DNA from: Streptomyces sp. NRRL F-525
GTDB taxonomy: Bacteria; Actinomycetota; Actinomycetes; Streptomycetales; Streptomycetaceae
Direction: 5' to 3'
DNA: 64,000 nucleotides
NCBI RefSeq assembly: GCF_000716605.1
Contig: NZ_JNXE01000009.1
Span: 124,001 to 188,000 of the forward strand
In this document: positions 51,849 to 59,430 of the stretch, one piece after another
Position numbering within the stretch: the first letter of the stretch is position 1
Layout: every line of letters starts with the position of its first letter
Notes under the pieces: model-generated
The model's database searches: none
What the model saw: only the letters and a program-made list of their open reading frames with translations
What the model was told of the DNA's origin: nothing
Made by a program: the position numbers and the translations under genes

Positions 51849-52256
51849 ATGGCCGAAGTTGTGACATCGCGGGTGTCCCGCCGGACGGCCGGACCCATCG
51901 CCGACGGCGCCTTCAAGCTGCTGCTCGCCGCCGTCTGCATCGCCGGCGCCGCCCCGCTCGGCCGGTTGCTCGACACCCCGGCCTGGCTGCTGATCGCCTC
52001 CGGCGCGGCCCTGCTGACCTGCGGCGGAATCGAGATCGGCTATGTGCGCAGCCGACCGCTGCGCACCTACACCCGCCTCATGATCGCCTACGACAGCGGC
52101 TGGGTACTGACGGCTCTCGCCGGCCTGCTGATGGCGCGGCAGGGCAGCGGTGCCGGAGGTGAGGTGTGGATCGGCTACCAGACGGCCGCCCCGCTCGTGT
52201 TCGCCGCGCTGCTGGGCGCCGCCCCGCGAACCGACCATGTTGTGCGGGGCAGTTGA
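51849..52256 (+). CDS. Small four-helix membrane protein, unknown
   Basis: 135 aa with four hydrophobic segments (FKLLLAAVCIAGAAPLGRLL; WLLIASGAALLTCGGIEIGY; LMIAYDSGWVLTALAGLLMA; TAAPLVFAALLGAAP). RBS AAGGAGG before the ATG. Divergent from TetR with a shared operator, so probably TetR-controlled. Function unknown. Confidence 0.78.
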   Translation: MAEVVTSRVSRRTAGPIADGAFKLLLAAVCIAGAAPLGRLLDTPAWLLIASGAALLTCGGIEIGYVRSRPLRTYTRLMIAYDSGWVLTALAGLLMARQGSGAGGEVWIGYQTAAPLVFAALLGAAPRTDHVVRGS

Positions 52257-52270
52257 TCAACCCCGACGTT

Positions 52271-53242
52271 TCACCCATCGCCGTCGCCATCGCCGTACCC
52301 GTTCCAAGCCCGCAACTTGTCCGGATTGACGACCAGCCACACATCGGTGATCAGCCCGCCCCCCACCCCCACCGCGAGCACGGCAATCGTCGTCCCGCCC
52401 ATCCGCACGGCCACCCCCGGCAACCCATTGACGTCCTCCTCGACGAGCTCCACCTCCGGCTCCCGCCGCATGAGCCCGAGGAAGAGGCGGGCCACCTTGT
52501 CGCGGCCGACGACCGGACGCAGGGCCGCCCGCACCTTGCCGCCCCCGTCGCTGCGCGACTCCACCGCCGGGTCGAGCAGCGCGACCAGCGCGTCGAGGTC
52601 CCCGGTCTCGCAGGCCTCGCGGAACGCGGAGACGACGCGCCCGTGTTCCGCCGCCGTGGCGCTGCCGGGCGGCCGGTGGGCCAGGCGGCGGCGCGCGGAG
52701 GAGGCGAGTTGGCGGCAGGCGGCCGGCGTACGGCCGACCGTCTCGGCGATCTCGGTGAACGGCAGCCCGAAGACGTCATGGAGGACGAAGGCGACGCGCT
52801 CCGCCGGAGTCATCGAGTCGAGCAGCACCAGCATCCCCATGCTGACCGACTCGTCCAGGGTGATCCGGTCGGCGGGATCGTCGGCACCCGCACCACCGCC
52901 CGTACTGGCCCACCCGGCCCCGTGCCGCACCGGCTCCGGCAGCCACTCCCCGGTGTACCGCTCCCGCCGGGCCCGCGCCGACCCCAACTGGTCGAGGCAG
53001 ATCCGCGAGGCGACCCGGGTCAGCCAAGCCATCGGCGCGTCGATCGCCCGCTGCGCGTCCTCGGACAGCGCGTACCAACGGGCATACGTCTCCTGTACGA
53101 CGTCCTCGGCGTCCTGCACCGAACCGAGCATCCGGTAACCGAGATTGAGCAGCCGCCGCCGCTCGGCCATGAGGGAACCGAGGGTGGGGTCCGGGTCCGG
53201 ATTCTGGTTCTGGTCCTGCGGCGATCCGGGTGACGTGGACAC
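52271..53242 (-). CDS. ECF41-type sigma factor with SnoaL-like C-terminal domain
   Basis: 323 aa from a GTG at 53242. Sigma region 2 (LMAERRRLLNLGYRMLGSVQ, DAEDVVQETYARWY) and region 4 (LPFTEIAETVGRTPAACRQL), then a SnoaL/NTF2-like extension. All three ECF41 hallmarks are present: WLPEP in the linker, DGGGK and NPDKL in the C-terminal part. In this group the extension replaces the anti-sigma factor and controls activity. The 8-nt gap to the NAD-epimerase-like gene upstream fits the known ECF41 pairing. Confidence 0.95.
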   Translation of the reverse strand: MSTSPGSPQDQNQNPDPDPTLGSLMAERRRLLNLGYRMLGSVQDAEDVVQETYARWYALSEDAQRAIDAPMAWLTRVASRICLDQLGSARARRERYTGEWLPEPVRHGAGWASTGGGAGADDPADRITLDESVSMGMLVLLDSMTPAERVAFVLHDVFGLPFTEIAETVGRTPAACRQLASSARRRLAHRPPGSATAAEHGRVVSAFREACETGDLDALVALLDPAVESRSDGGGKVRAALRPVVGRDKVARLFLGLMRREPEVELVEEDVNGLPGVAVRMGGTTIAVLAVGVGGGLITDVWLVVNPDKLRAWNGYGDGDGDG

Positions 53243-53250
53243 AGCGGCGA

Positions 53251-54030
53251 TCAGCCTCCCCGTACCGACGACGGACCGCCCCGCACCACACACCGAGTGA
53301 GCCACTCGTCGAACGTCTCCGCACCCCGAGACCCGCTGTCGTCGAGCGGCAACTGCCCGTCCCCCGTCATCGCCGCCCCCACCGCCCCCGGCATCCGCAC
53401 CGGCACCACCACCCGCCGCTCCCCCCGGGCCCGCATCAACTGCCGCACCATGTCGACGAGTTGCTCGACACGCGGCCCGGCGAGATCCGGCGCCATGCCC
53501 TGCGCGGAACCGCCCACAAGCCGCACCAAGTGCTGGGCGACCTCGCGCGCGGCGATCGGCTGGGTCCGCATCCGCGGCACCACCGCCAGCGGCCCCGGCA
53601 CCCGTCCGAGGGTCTGCTCCGCGAACTCGTGGAACTGCGTCGCGCGCAGCACCGTCCACGGCACCGGCCCGCCCCGCACCACGTCCTCCTGGCGGAGCTT
53701 GCCCTGGTAGTAGCCGAGCCCGACCCGGTCGATGCCGACGATCGACAGCACCACGTGATGCCGTACGCCGGCCCGCTCCCCCGCGTCGAGCAGATTCCGC
53801 CCGACCGCGTCGAAGAACGCGACCGCCTTCCGCGCGCTGGTGGTCGTCACATTGCTCACGTCGACGACGGTGTCCACCCCGTCCAGCGCGGCATCGAGCC
53901 CCGCGCCGCCCGAGACGAGGTCGACGCCCCGCGACCGGCTCAGCACCACCGGTTCGTGCCCGGCCGCGGCCAACTCCTCGACCACGTACCGCCCGACCAG
54001 CCCGGTACCGCCCGCCACCGCCACCTTCAT
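53251..54030 (-). CDS. NmrA/NAD(P)-binding epimerase-like protein, ECF41 partner
   Basis: 259 aa atypical SDR: MKVAVAGGTGLVGRYVVEEL, with acidic/basic dinucleotide residues in VVLSRSRGVDLVSG and SIVGIDRVGLGYYQGKLRQE. Belongs to the epimerase branch of the 'COE' proteins encoded beside ECF41 sigma factors and usually their main regulatory target. Overlaps the preceding gene by 4 nt. Confidence 0.9.
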   Translation of the reverse strand: MKVAVAGGTGLVGRYVVEELAAAGHEPVVLSRSRGVDLVSGGAGLDAALDGVDTVVDVSNVTTTSARKAVAFFDAVGRNLLDAGERAGVRHHVVLSIVGIDRVGLGYYQGKLRQEDVVRGGPVPWTVLRATQFHEFAEQTLGRVPGPLAVVPRMRTQPIAAREVAQHLVRLVGGSAQGMAPDLAGPRVEQLVDMVRQLMRARGERRVVVPVRMPGAVGAAMTGDGQLPLDDSGSRGAETFDEWLTRCVVRGGPSSVRGG

Positions 54031-54458
54031 CGCTCGTCACCCTCCCGCTCGGAACGCGCCGGCACCGGCACCAGCAGCACCGCCGACAACAGCAGCAACC
54101 CACCCAGGGACACCACATTCAGCACCTGGTCACGCGTCCCGTACATGTCGAGGTGCCGCACGTGATAGCTGAAGTGCAGCACGTTGAAGACCAGCCACAC
54201 CGCACCCGTCGTCTGCACCAGCCGGGTGTTCCGCACCTGCCGCAGCGCGATGAGCGTCAGGCAGGCCAGCGCGAGGAACATGGACCCCGCGTCCTTGACG
54301 AGATGCTCGTTGTAGGGGCCCAGCTGGGGCAGCCAACTCATCCCGAGCCCAGGGAAGTCGGCGTACCACCCCGTGGGCGAGAAGTAGGCCCACACCCCTG
54401 TGTACAGACTGACCACGGCCAGCAGACCAAGACTGACGTACCGGATTCTTGTGTTCAT
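54027..54458 (-). CDS. Membrane protein in the ECF41 operon, unknown
   Basis: 143 aa with four membrane helices (YVSLGLLAVVSLYTGVWAYF; AGSMFLALACLTLIALRQV; GAVWLVFNVLHFSYHVRHL; VLNVVSLGGLLLLSAVLLVP). Function unknown. First gene of the ECF41 operon, coupled to the epimerase gene. Confidence 0.8.
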   Translation of the reverse strand: MNTRIRYVSLGLLAVVSLYTGVWAYFSPTGWYADFPGLGMSWLPQLGPYNEHLVKDAGSMFLALACLTLIALRQVRNTRLVQTTGAVWLVFNVLHFSYHVRHLDMYGTRDQVLNVVSLGGLLLLSAVLLVPVPARSEREGDER

Positions 54459-54513
54459 ACCGATACGACGACACAGCCCCCACGAATGTCACGGCGTAGG
54501 GCAAAGCAGCAGG

Positions 54514-54978
54514 TCAGGTGGGCATCCCCCGCACCATGAAAACGTCCACCGCGTCCTCGGCCTCGACGACGAACCCGTACCGCTCGTACAACCGCCGAGC
54601 CGGACTCCCCCGCAGCACATTCAGCCGTACGACACCGACACCGACTCCGACCCCCTCACGGTCGCACCGCTCCAGCAGCTCCCCCAGCACCCCGGAACCG
54701 ATCCCGCGCCCCTGGTGTTGCGCGCCCACATAGAAATGCTCCAACCAGTGGCTACGACCGTCCGCGTCCGGCCGTAGCGCCACACACCCCGCGAACGCCC
54801 CGCCCACCTCGATCACCCAGGTGCACCCCGGCTCGAACCCGTCCCGCAGCCGCTGCCGCACCCGCCGCGCGTCGTACCGCCCGAGCCGTTCCAGATCACC
54901 GCGCAAGACGACGGCACGCAGCTCGGCGATCGCCTCGACGTCGGCCGCCGACGCGGGCCGCAGCTCCCAGTCCGCCAT
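54514..54978 (-). CDS. GNAT-family N-acetyltransferase
   Basis: 154 aa from the ATG at 54978: LRPASAADVEAIAELRAVVL, motif A in LEHFYVGAQHQGRGIGSGVL with the Q/RxxGxG/A acetyl-CoA loop, and the C-terminal ARRLYERYGFVVEAEDAVDV. Substrate unknown. Divergent from the phosphotransferase gene 64 nt away. Confidence 0.92.
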   Translation of the reverse strand: MADWELRPASAADVEAIAELRAVVLRGDLERLGRYDARRVRQRLRDGFEPGCTWVIEVGGAFAGCVALRPDADGRSHWLEHFYVGAQHQGRGIGSGVLGELLERCDREGVGVGVGVVRLNVLRGSPARRLYERYGFVVEAEDAVDVFMVRGMPT

Positions 54979-55041
54979 GATCAGCACGCTACCGCGCGGA
55001 AATCGATGGAACCCGGGCGGCCCCGCTGCTGGAATGACGCG

Positions 55042-56103
55042 ATGCACGACGACACACCCGTGATCACGGACCGGGGCCAGTACGAGAACGCCAAGACGCC
55101 CTGGGATCAGCCGACTTGGCGGAACGAGATCCTCGCCTGGGCCGCCCGCGAACTCGCGGCGAGGGGCCTGCGGGAGAGCGGCACAGCCCGCCGGAGCGTA
55201 CGCCTCCGCCCCTGGTCCGTCCTGGTCCGCATCCCCGTCGAGGGCAGCGGCACCGCTGCCGCCGTATGGCTGAAGGCCAATCCCCCGGCCAGCGCCTTCG
55301 AGGCCCCGCTCACCGCCGCCCTCGCCCGCTGGGTCCCGGAGCACGTCCTGGACCCCCTCGCCGTCGACGCCGACCGCGGCTGGTCCCTGCTCCCCGACGG
55401 CGGCGAACTCTTCCACCAGGTCCTCGACCGCACCCCCGCCGACCCCCGCGCCTGGGAAGAACCCCTGCGCCAGTACGCCACGATGCAGCGCGCCCTCGTC
55501 CCCCACGCCAAGGACCTCGAACAACTCGGCGTCCCCAGCGCAAGGACGACGGACCTCCCCCAAGTCTTCGACGAGACAGTGGAGTTCATCCGCTCGGTCA
55601 CCGAGCGAACAGCGGCGCCGCTACGACAACCCGCCCCCGACGCCGACCCCGCCACCCTGCACGCCCTACGCCCCCGCCTGCTCAACTGGTCCGAGGAACT
55701 CGCCGACTTGGGCATCCCCGACACCCTCGACCACTCCGATCTGCACGACGGCCAGTTGTTCAACCCGGAGCCCGGCCGCTTCACCTTCTTCGACTGGGGC
55801 GACGCGGCCGTGTCGCACCCCTTCTGCAGTTTCCTGGTCCCGGCGGGCCGTGTCACCGAACGCTACGGCCCTGACGCGCTGCCCCGCCTGCGCGACGCCT
55901 ACTTGGAGCCCTGGACCGGAACTGGCCTTACCAGCAAGGAACTTCGCCAAGCACTGACTCTCGCGGGACGGCTCGGTGTCATCGGCCGCGCGGTCTCCTG
56001 GGGCCGGCACTTCCCCGGGGCGTCCGACGAGACGCGGGCAGCGGGGGCGACGGAGAGCGCGAGGTGGCTGCGGCAACTGTCGTACGAAGAACCGCCGTTC
56101 TGA
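55042..56103 (+). CDS. Aminoglycoside phosphotransferase-family kinase
   Basis: 353 aa APH-fold protein. The nucleotide-binding N-lobe is weak (VWLKANPPAS). The catalytic loop DHSDLHDGQLF and the metal Asp of FTFFDWGDAAVSHPF are clear. Most such chromosomal proteins phosphorylate small metabolites rather than drugs. ATG at 55042 follows a short leader. Confidence 0.88.
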   Translation: MHDDTPVITDRGQYENAKTPWDQPTWRNEILAWAARELAARGLRESGTARRSVRLRPWSVLVRIPVEGSGTAAAVWLKANPPASAFEAPLTAALARWVPEHVLDPLAVDADRGWSLLPDGGELFHQVLDRTPADPRAWEEPLRQYATMQRALVPHAKDLEQLGVPSARTTDLPQVFDETVEFIRSVTERTAAPLRQPAPDADPATLHALRPRLLNWSEELADLGIPDTLDHSDLHDGQLFNPEPGRFTFFDWGDAAVSHPFCSFLVPAGRVTERYGPDALPRLRDAYLEPWTGTGLTSKELRQALTLAGRLGVIGRAVSWGRHFPGASDETRAAGATESARWLRQLSYEEPPF

Positions 56104-56142
56104 CGGTCCGCCTCCACACGAACCCCAACTACCCACTCCCCC

Positions 56143-56661
56143 CTACCGGTTGGCGGCCAGCCACGCCTCCATGGCGGCGAAGTCCGCGCCCGTGATCCCG
56201 TACCGATGGTCGACGCGTTGGAGGAGGGCCCGTTCGGGGTGGTGGGCGGTGACCCAGTCGCGGTCGGCGTCCCGGATCTCGTCGTCGACCCAGACGAAAG
56301 GCCGGCCGGCGGCCCAGGCGACGAGCGAACGGGTCTTCCAGTGCAGGCGGCCGCCGGTCGTGTTCTCATTCCCCTCCGCCGGGTCGAGCCAGTCAACCAG
56401 GGGGAGTTGGGGCAACCCGAGCCAGGGCGCGACGCACACGTTCGCGTCGTCCATCCAGGTCGTCGCCCACACCAGTTCGCACCGCAACGCGGCGAGCCGC
56501 GGCCCGAGCGAGGGGTCGATCCGGGTCAGGAGCGGAGGGGCGGCGGCGGCCGGCGGCGCGAAGCCCGGTTCGTAGACCGGGTAGGGCCGCGACGCGCCGA
56601 AGGGCAGCAGCGTCCCGTCGACATCGAGGAAAAGAAGCATCGCCAACAGGATCGGACACAT
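56143..56661 (-). CDS. HAD-like hydrolase-family protein
   Basis: About 165-172 aa; the start is either the ATG at 56661 or the ATG at 56640 that gives MLLFLDVDGTLLPFG. The latter matches the family, but neither has an ideal ribosome site. HAD motif I is LDVDGT, motif II lies in LVWATTWMDDAN and the later acidic motif in FVWVDDEIRDADRDW. This is the 'Swiss-army-knife RNA repair-like HAD' group common in actinobacteria; the substrate is unknown. Confidence 0.82.
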   Translation of the reverse strand: MCPILLAMLLFLDVDGTLLPFGASRPYPVYEPGFAPPAAAAPPLLTRIDPSLGPRLAALRCELVWATTWMDDANVCVAPWLGLPQLPLVDWLDPAEGNENTTGGRLHWKTRSLVAWAAGRPFVWVDDEIRDADRDWVTAHHPERALLQRVDHRYGITGADFAAMEAWLAANR

Positions 56662-56714
56662 TCCTCTCCCACGCCACGCCTGTCAGCCATTCCTCCCTCC
56701 CTACGCCACGCGCG

Positions 56715-57338
56715 TCACCCCTCGAACCCGCCCGCGCGCAGCAACTCGTCGACCTTGGCCCGATGCGCCGCCTCCCACTCGTCGAGGCTCTCGTCGCCCT
56801 CCTGAACCAACCGAGCCAACGCCCCCGCGAGCACCTCGGCCCGCCGCGCACCCGGCACGACCACGACCCCGTCCTCATCCGCCACCACGACATCCCCGGC
56901 GTCGACGGCGACGCCCCCGCACCGCACCCGCTCGTTCAACGGCAGTACGGCCTTCTTGACCCCCGGAATCGGCACGACCCCCCGCCCGAACACCGGGAAC
57001 CCGGCCGCCCGCACCTCCCCCACGTCCCGGATCACCCCGTCGACGACGAACCCGGCGATCCCACGCCCCTGCGCGACGGCACACACGTTCCCGCCGGCGA
57101 GCGCGTACTCCAGGTCCCCCGACTCCACGACGACGACCGAACCGGGCTCGGCGCGGTAGATGGCCGCGTGCAGCATGAGGTTGTCGCCGGGCGGACACCG
57201 CACGGTGAAGGCCGGCCCGACGAGCCGCGGCATCGGCCCCCACAGCGCCCGGACGCCGAGGTCCAACACCTGCTCGTGACCGAGCAGATCGGCGAGGGTG
57301 GTCGTAGGAATGTCCTCGAATTCGGTGGCATCAGTCAT
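56715..57338 (-). CDS. RraA-family protein (aldolase / dimethylmenaquinone methyltransferase-like)
   Basis: 207 aa. Characteristic GDNLMLHAAIYRAEPGSVVV, the core GIAGFVVDGVIRDVGEVRAA and FPVFGRGVVP. Proteins with this signature are HMG/CHA aldolases or RraA-type RNase E inhibitors; the conserved R-D pair (IRD) needed for aldolase activity is present, so an aldolase is likely. Pathway unknown. Confidence 0.88.
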   Translation of the reverse strand: MTDATEFEDIPTTTLADLLGHEQVLDLGVRALWGPMPRLVGPAFTVRCPPGDNLMLHAAIYRAEPGSVVVVESGDLEYALAGGNVCAVAQGRGIAGFVVDGVIRDVGEVRAAGFPVFGRGVVPIPGVKKAVLPLNERVRCGGVAVDAGDVVVADEDGVVVVPGARRAEVLAGALARLVQEGDESLDEWEAAHRAKVDELLRAGGFEG

Positions 57339-57539
57339 ACGGCGGACGCTACCGTCCCCCTCATGACTGCCGGGTCGGCCCTGTGCCGTGAGCGAGTCGG
57401 GTACCCGGCCTCCGAGTGAGGCCGAGGCGGGCCAGGGGCCCGCCGTCTGTCACTGCGTCCAAGCCAAGTCGAGTCAACACCTCAGCGCGACAGCGCGATC
57501 CATGGACCAGCAGCGACAGAGAGAAGAGACCACCCCTTC

Positions 57540-58376
57540 ATGCCCAACGACTTCAACCAACCGGTCATCGACGAGTTCCGCGCCAACCGGGGCCGGATGA
57601 CCGGCTACTTCGAGGGTGCCCGCCTGCTCCTCCTCACCACCACCGGCGCCCGCACCGGCACCCCGCACACCACCCCCGTCGGCTACCTCCCCGACGGCGA
57701 CCGGGTCCTCGTCATCGCCTCGGCGGCCGGCTCCGACCGCCACCCGGACTGGTTCCGCAACCTCGTCGCCCGCCCCCAAGTCACCGTCGAGAGCGGCACG
57801 TTCACCTACGAGGCCCGAGCCGCGTTCCTCACCGGCGAGGAACGCGACCGGCTCTTCGCCCGGGCGGTGGAGGCGGACGCGGGCTGGGCGACGTACCAGG
57901 AGAAGACCACCCGGGTCATCCCGGTCGTAGCCCTCCACAGCCTGGCGCAGGGCGGCCCTGGAACCATCAACGCGACATCCTTCGGCGAGGCCATCAAGGT
58001 GGTCCACGACGCGTTCCGCCACGAACTGACACTGATACGCGGTGAGTTGGCCGCAGGCACAACAACCCTCGGCGCCCAACTCCGCGTCAACTGCCTCACG
58101 TTCTGCCACGGCCTCCACAACCACCACACCGGCGAGGACACGATGCTGTTCCCCCACATCGCCGAACACCACCCCACCGCCACCCCGGCCCTGACCCGCC
58201 TTCGCGAGGAACACGAACGGATCGCGGTGCTGGTGGAGGAGCTGCGCGGGACGCTCGCGACGACCACGGATCCGGCGGTGGTCCGGGCGGAGGTGGAGCG
58301 GTTGACGGCGGCGCTGGAGGCCCATCTGACGTACGAGGAGGAGGAGTTGGTGCCGCTGTTCGACGCCGCTGCCTGA
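57540..58376 (+). CDS. Ddn-type deazaflavin nitroreductase fused to a hemerythrin domain
   Basis: 278 aa. Residues ~1-135 are the F420-dependent Ddn/DUF385 split-barrel (LLLLTTTGARTGTPHTTPVG, YLPDGDRVLVIASAAGSDR, HPDWFRNLVARPQVTVE). Residues ~147-275 are a hemerythrin-like four-helix bundle with His/Glu ligands in VVHDAFRHEL, CHGLHNHHTGEDTMLFPHIA, REEHERI and HLTYEEEELVP. The fusion joins an F420H2-dependent reductase to a di-iron O2/NO-sensing or storing module. Known in some actinobacteria as a domain pair, but not functionally characterised to my knowledge. Confidence 0.9.
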   Translation: MPNDFNQPVIDEFRANRGRMTGYFEGARLLLLTTTGARTGTPHTTPVGYLPDGDRVLVIASAAGSDRHPDWFRNLVARPQVTVESGTFTYEARAAFLTGEERDRLFARAVEADAGWATYQEKTTRVIPVVALHSLAQGGPGTINATSFGEAIKVVHDAFRHELTLIRGELAAGTTTLGAQLRVNCLTFCHGLHNHHTGEDTMLFPHIAEHHPTATPALTRLREEHERIAVLVEELRGTLATTTDPAVVRAEVERLTAALEAHLTYEEEELVPLFDAAA

Positions 58377-58462
58377 CCTCGACGCTCTCTCAGGCCGAAG
58401 ACTGCACGCACGTGCCGATGCCGTGGAGGTAAGCCGTGCGTGCGGCGGGCAGAACGGCTGTC

Positions 58463-59350
58463 TCAGACAGCTGTTCCCTGCCGCCACTGGGGCCGTCGTG
58501 CAAGCAGCCACAGATCGTCGAAGTGCTTGTTCCACGTGGAAATGGCCGCCTCCGCGGCCGCTGTCCCCTCCTTGGACCAGACAATGAGGTCGGTCCGGTA
58601 CCCCTTGGGGTCGTAGAACTCAGGACCCAGGTGGTTCAGGCGCATGCGCGCGGACAGGTCGTAGAGGCCGTGCAGCACCCGTTCTCGGTTGAAGATGCAG
58701 ATCTTGTCGCGTGGAATGCCCGGGTACAGGCGGTACTCACACTCCACGGCCACTCTGGTGGTGGCCGTGAGCCGCTCCGCGAGGTCCGAGAGTATGCCGT
58801 CGTACTCGCGGCAGCGCTGCTCCACCCGCATGCGGAAGTCGGAATCATCTATGGGCGCGTCGTCATCGCCCACCCTGGAGGGCACAGTCATCGGCTGCCC
58901 GAAGTCCGGTACCAGCATGCGAATCGAAACGCGGCGGGTCGGTCCTGGGCTGTCCAAGAGGTCTTCGAGACGGTGGTACAGGGTGTTGTAAAGGGTTTCC
59001 CCCGTGTAGCCGAGGAAGCTGATCTCCACTTTCCGGGCCTGGAACGCCTCACTCACGAAGGTGCCCAGCTGGCTGGAGTTCACGAGAGCGCGCACCGGCG
59101 CCCTGACCGACGAGGCCAACTCCTTCACCTGGTCGTACAGCACGTAGCCGACCAGGCTGAGCAGTGCGCCGCCCAGATAGGCCTTGCCCTCCAGGGCGTC
59201 GCCGATCGGTTTGACGAACTGGGCGGACAGTCCCGTGACGAAGATCCCGAGGAGGAGAACGCGTGTCACGATGGGCTCGAAACGTTCCTGATACCGCTTC
59301 AGATTCCGCCCTGGACCGGCATCGGCCGGTCCGCTCCCCCGCTCGGACAT
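58463..59350 (-). CDS. Membrane-anchored protein with the C-terminal domain shared in this cluster
   Basis: 295 aa from the ATG at 59350 (GGAGGAGGGCGGC upstream). Two membrane helices (~28-45 IVTRVLLLGIFVTGLSAQ; ~60-77), a linker, then a ~170-residue domain: VEISFLGYTGETLYN, RVSIRMLVPDFGQPMTVP, KICIFNRERVLHGLYDL and the end WNKHFDDLWLLA. The same domain lies at the C-terminus of the GntR-type protein at 61902 and of the protein cut by the right edge. Function unknown; probably a ligand or phosphosugar sensor. Confidence 0.72.
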   Translation of the reverse strand: MSERGSGPADAGPGRNLKRYQERFEPIVTRVLLLGIFVTGLSAQFVKPIGDALEGKAYLGGALLSLVGYVLYDQVKELASSVRAPVRALVNSSQLGTFVSEAFQARKVEISFLGYTGETLYNTLYHRLEDLLDSPGPTRRVSIRMLVPDFGQPMTVPSRVGDDDAPIDDSDFRMRVEQRCREYDGILSDLAERLTATTRVAVECEYRLYPGIPRDKICIFNRERVLHGLYDLSARMRLNHLGPEFYDPKGYRTDLIVWSKEGTAAAEAAISTWNKHFDDLWLLARRPQWRQGTAV

Positions 59351-59430
59351 GCCGCCCTCCTCCGGTCGGTTGTCCGACAGGGCGTCACAGACCCATGGCC
59401 AAACCGACCTCCGGTCGGGCCATCCTCTCC

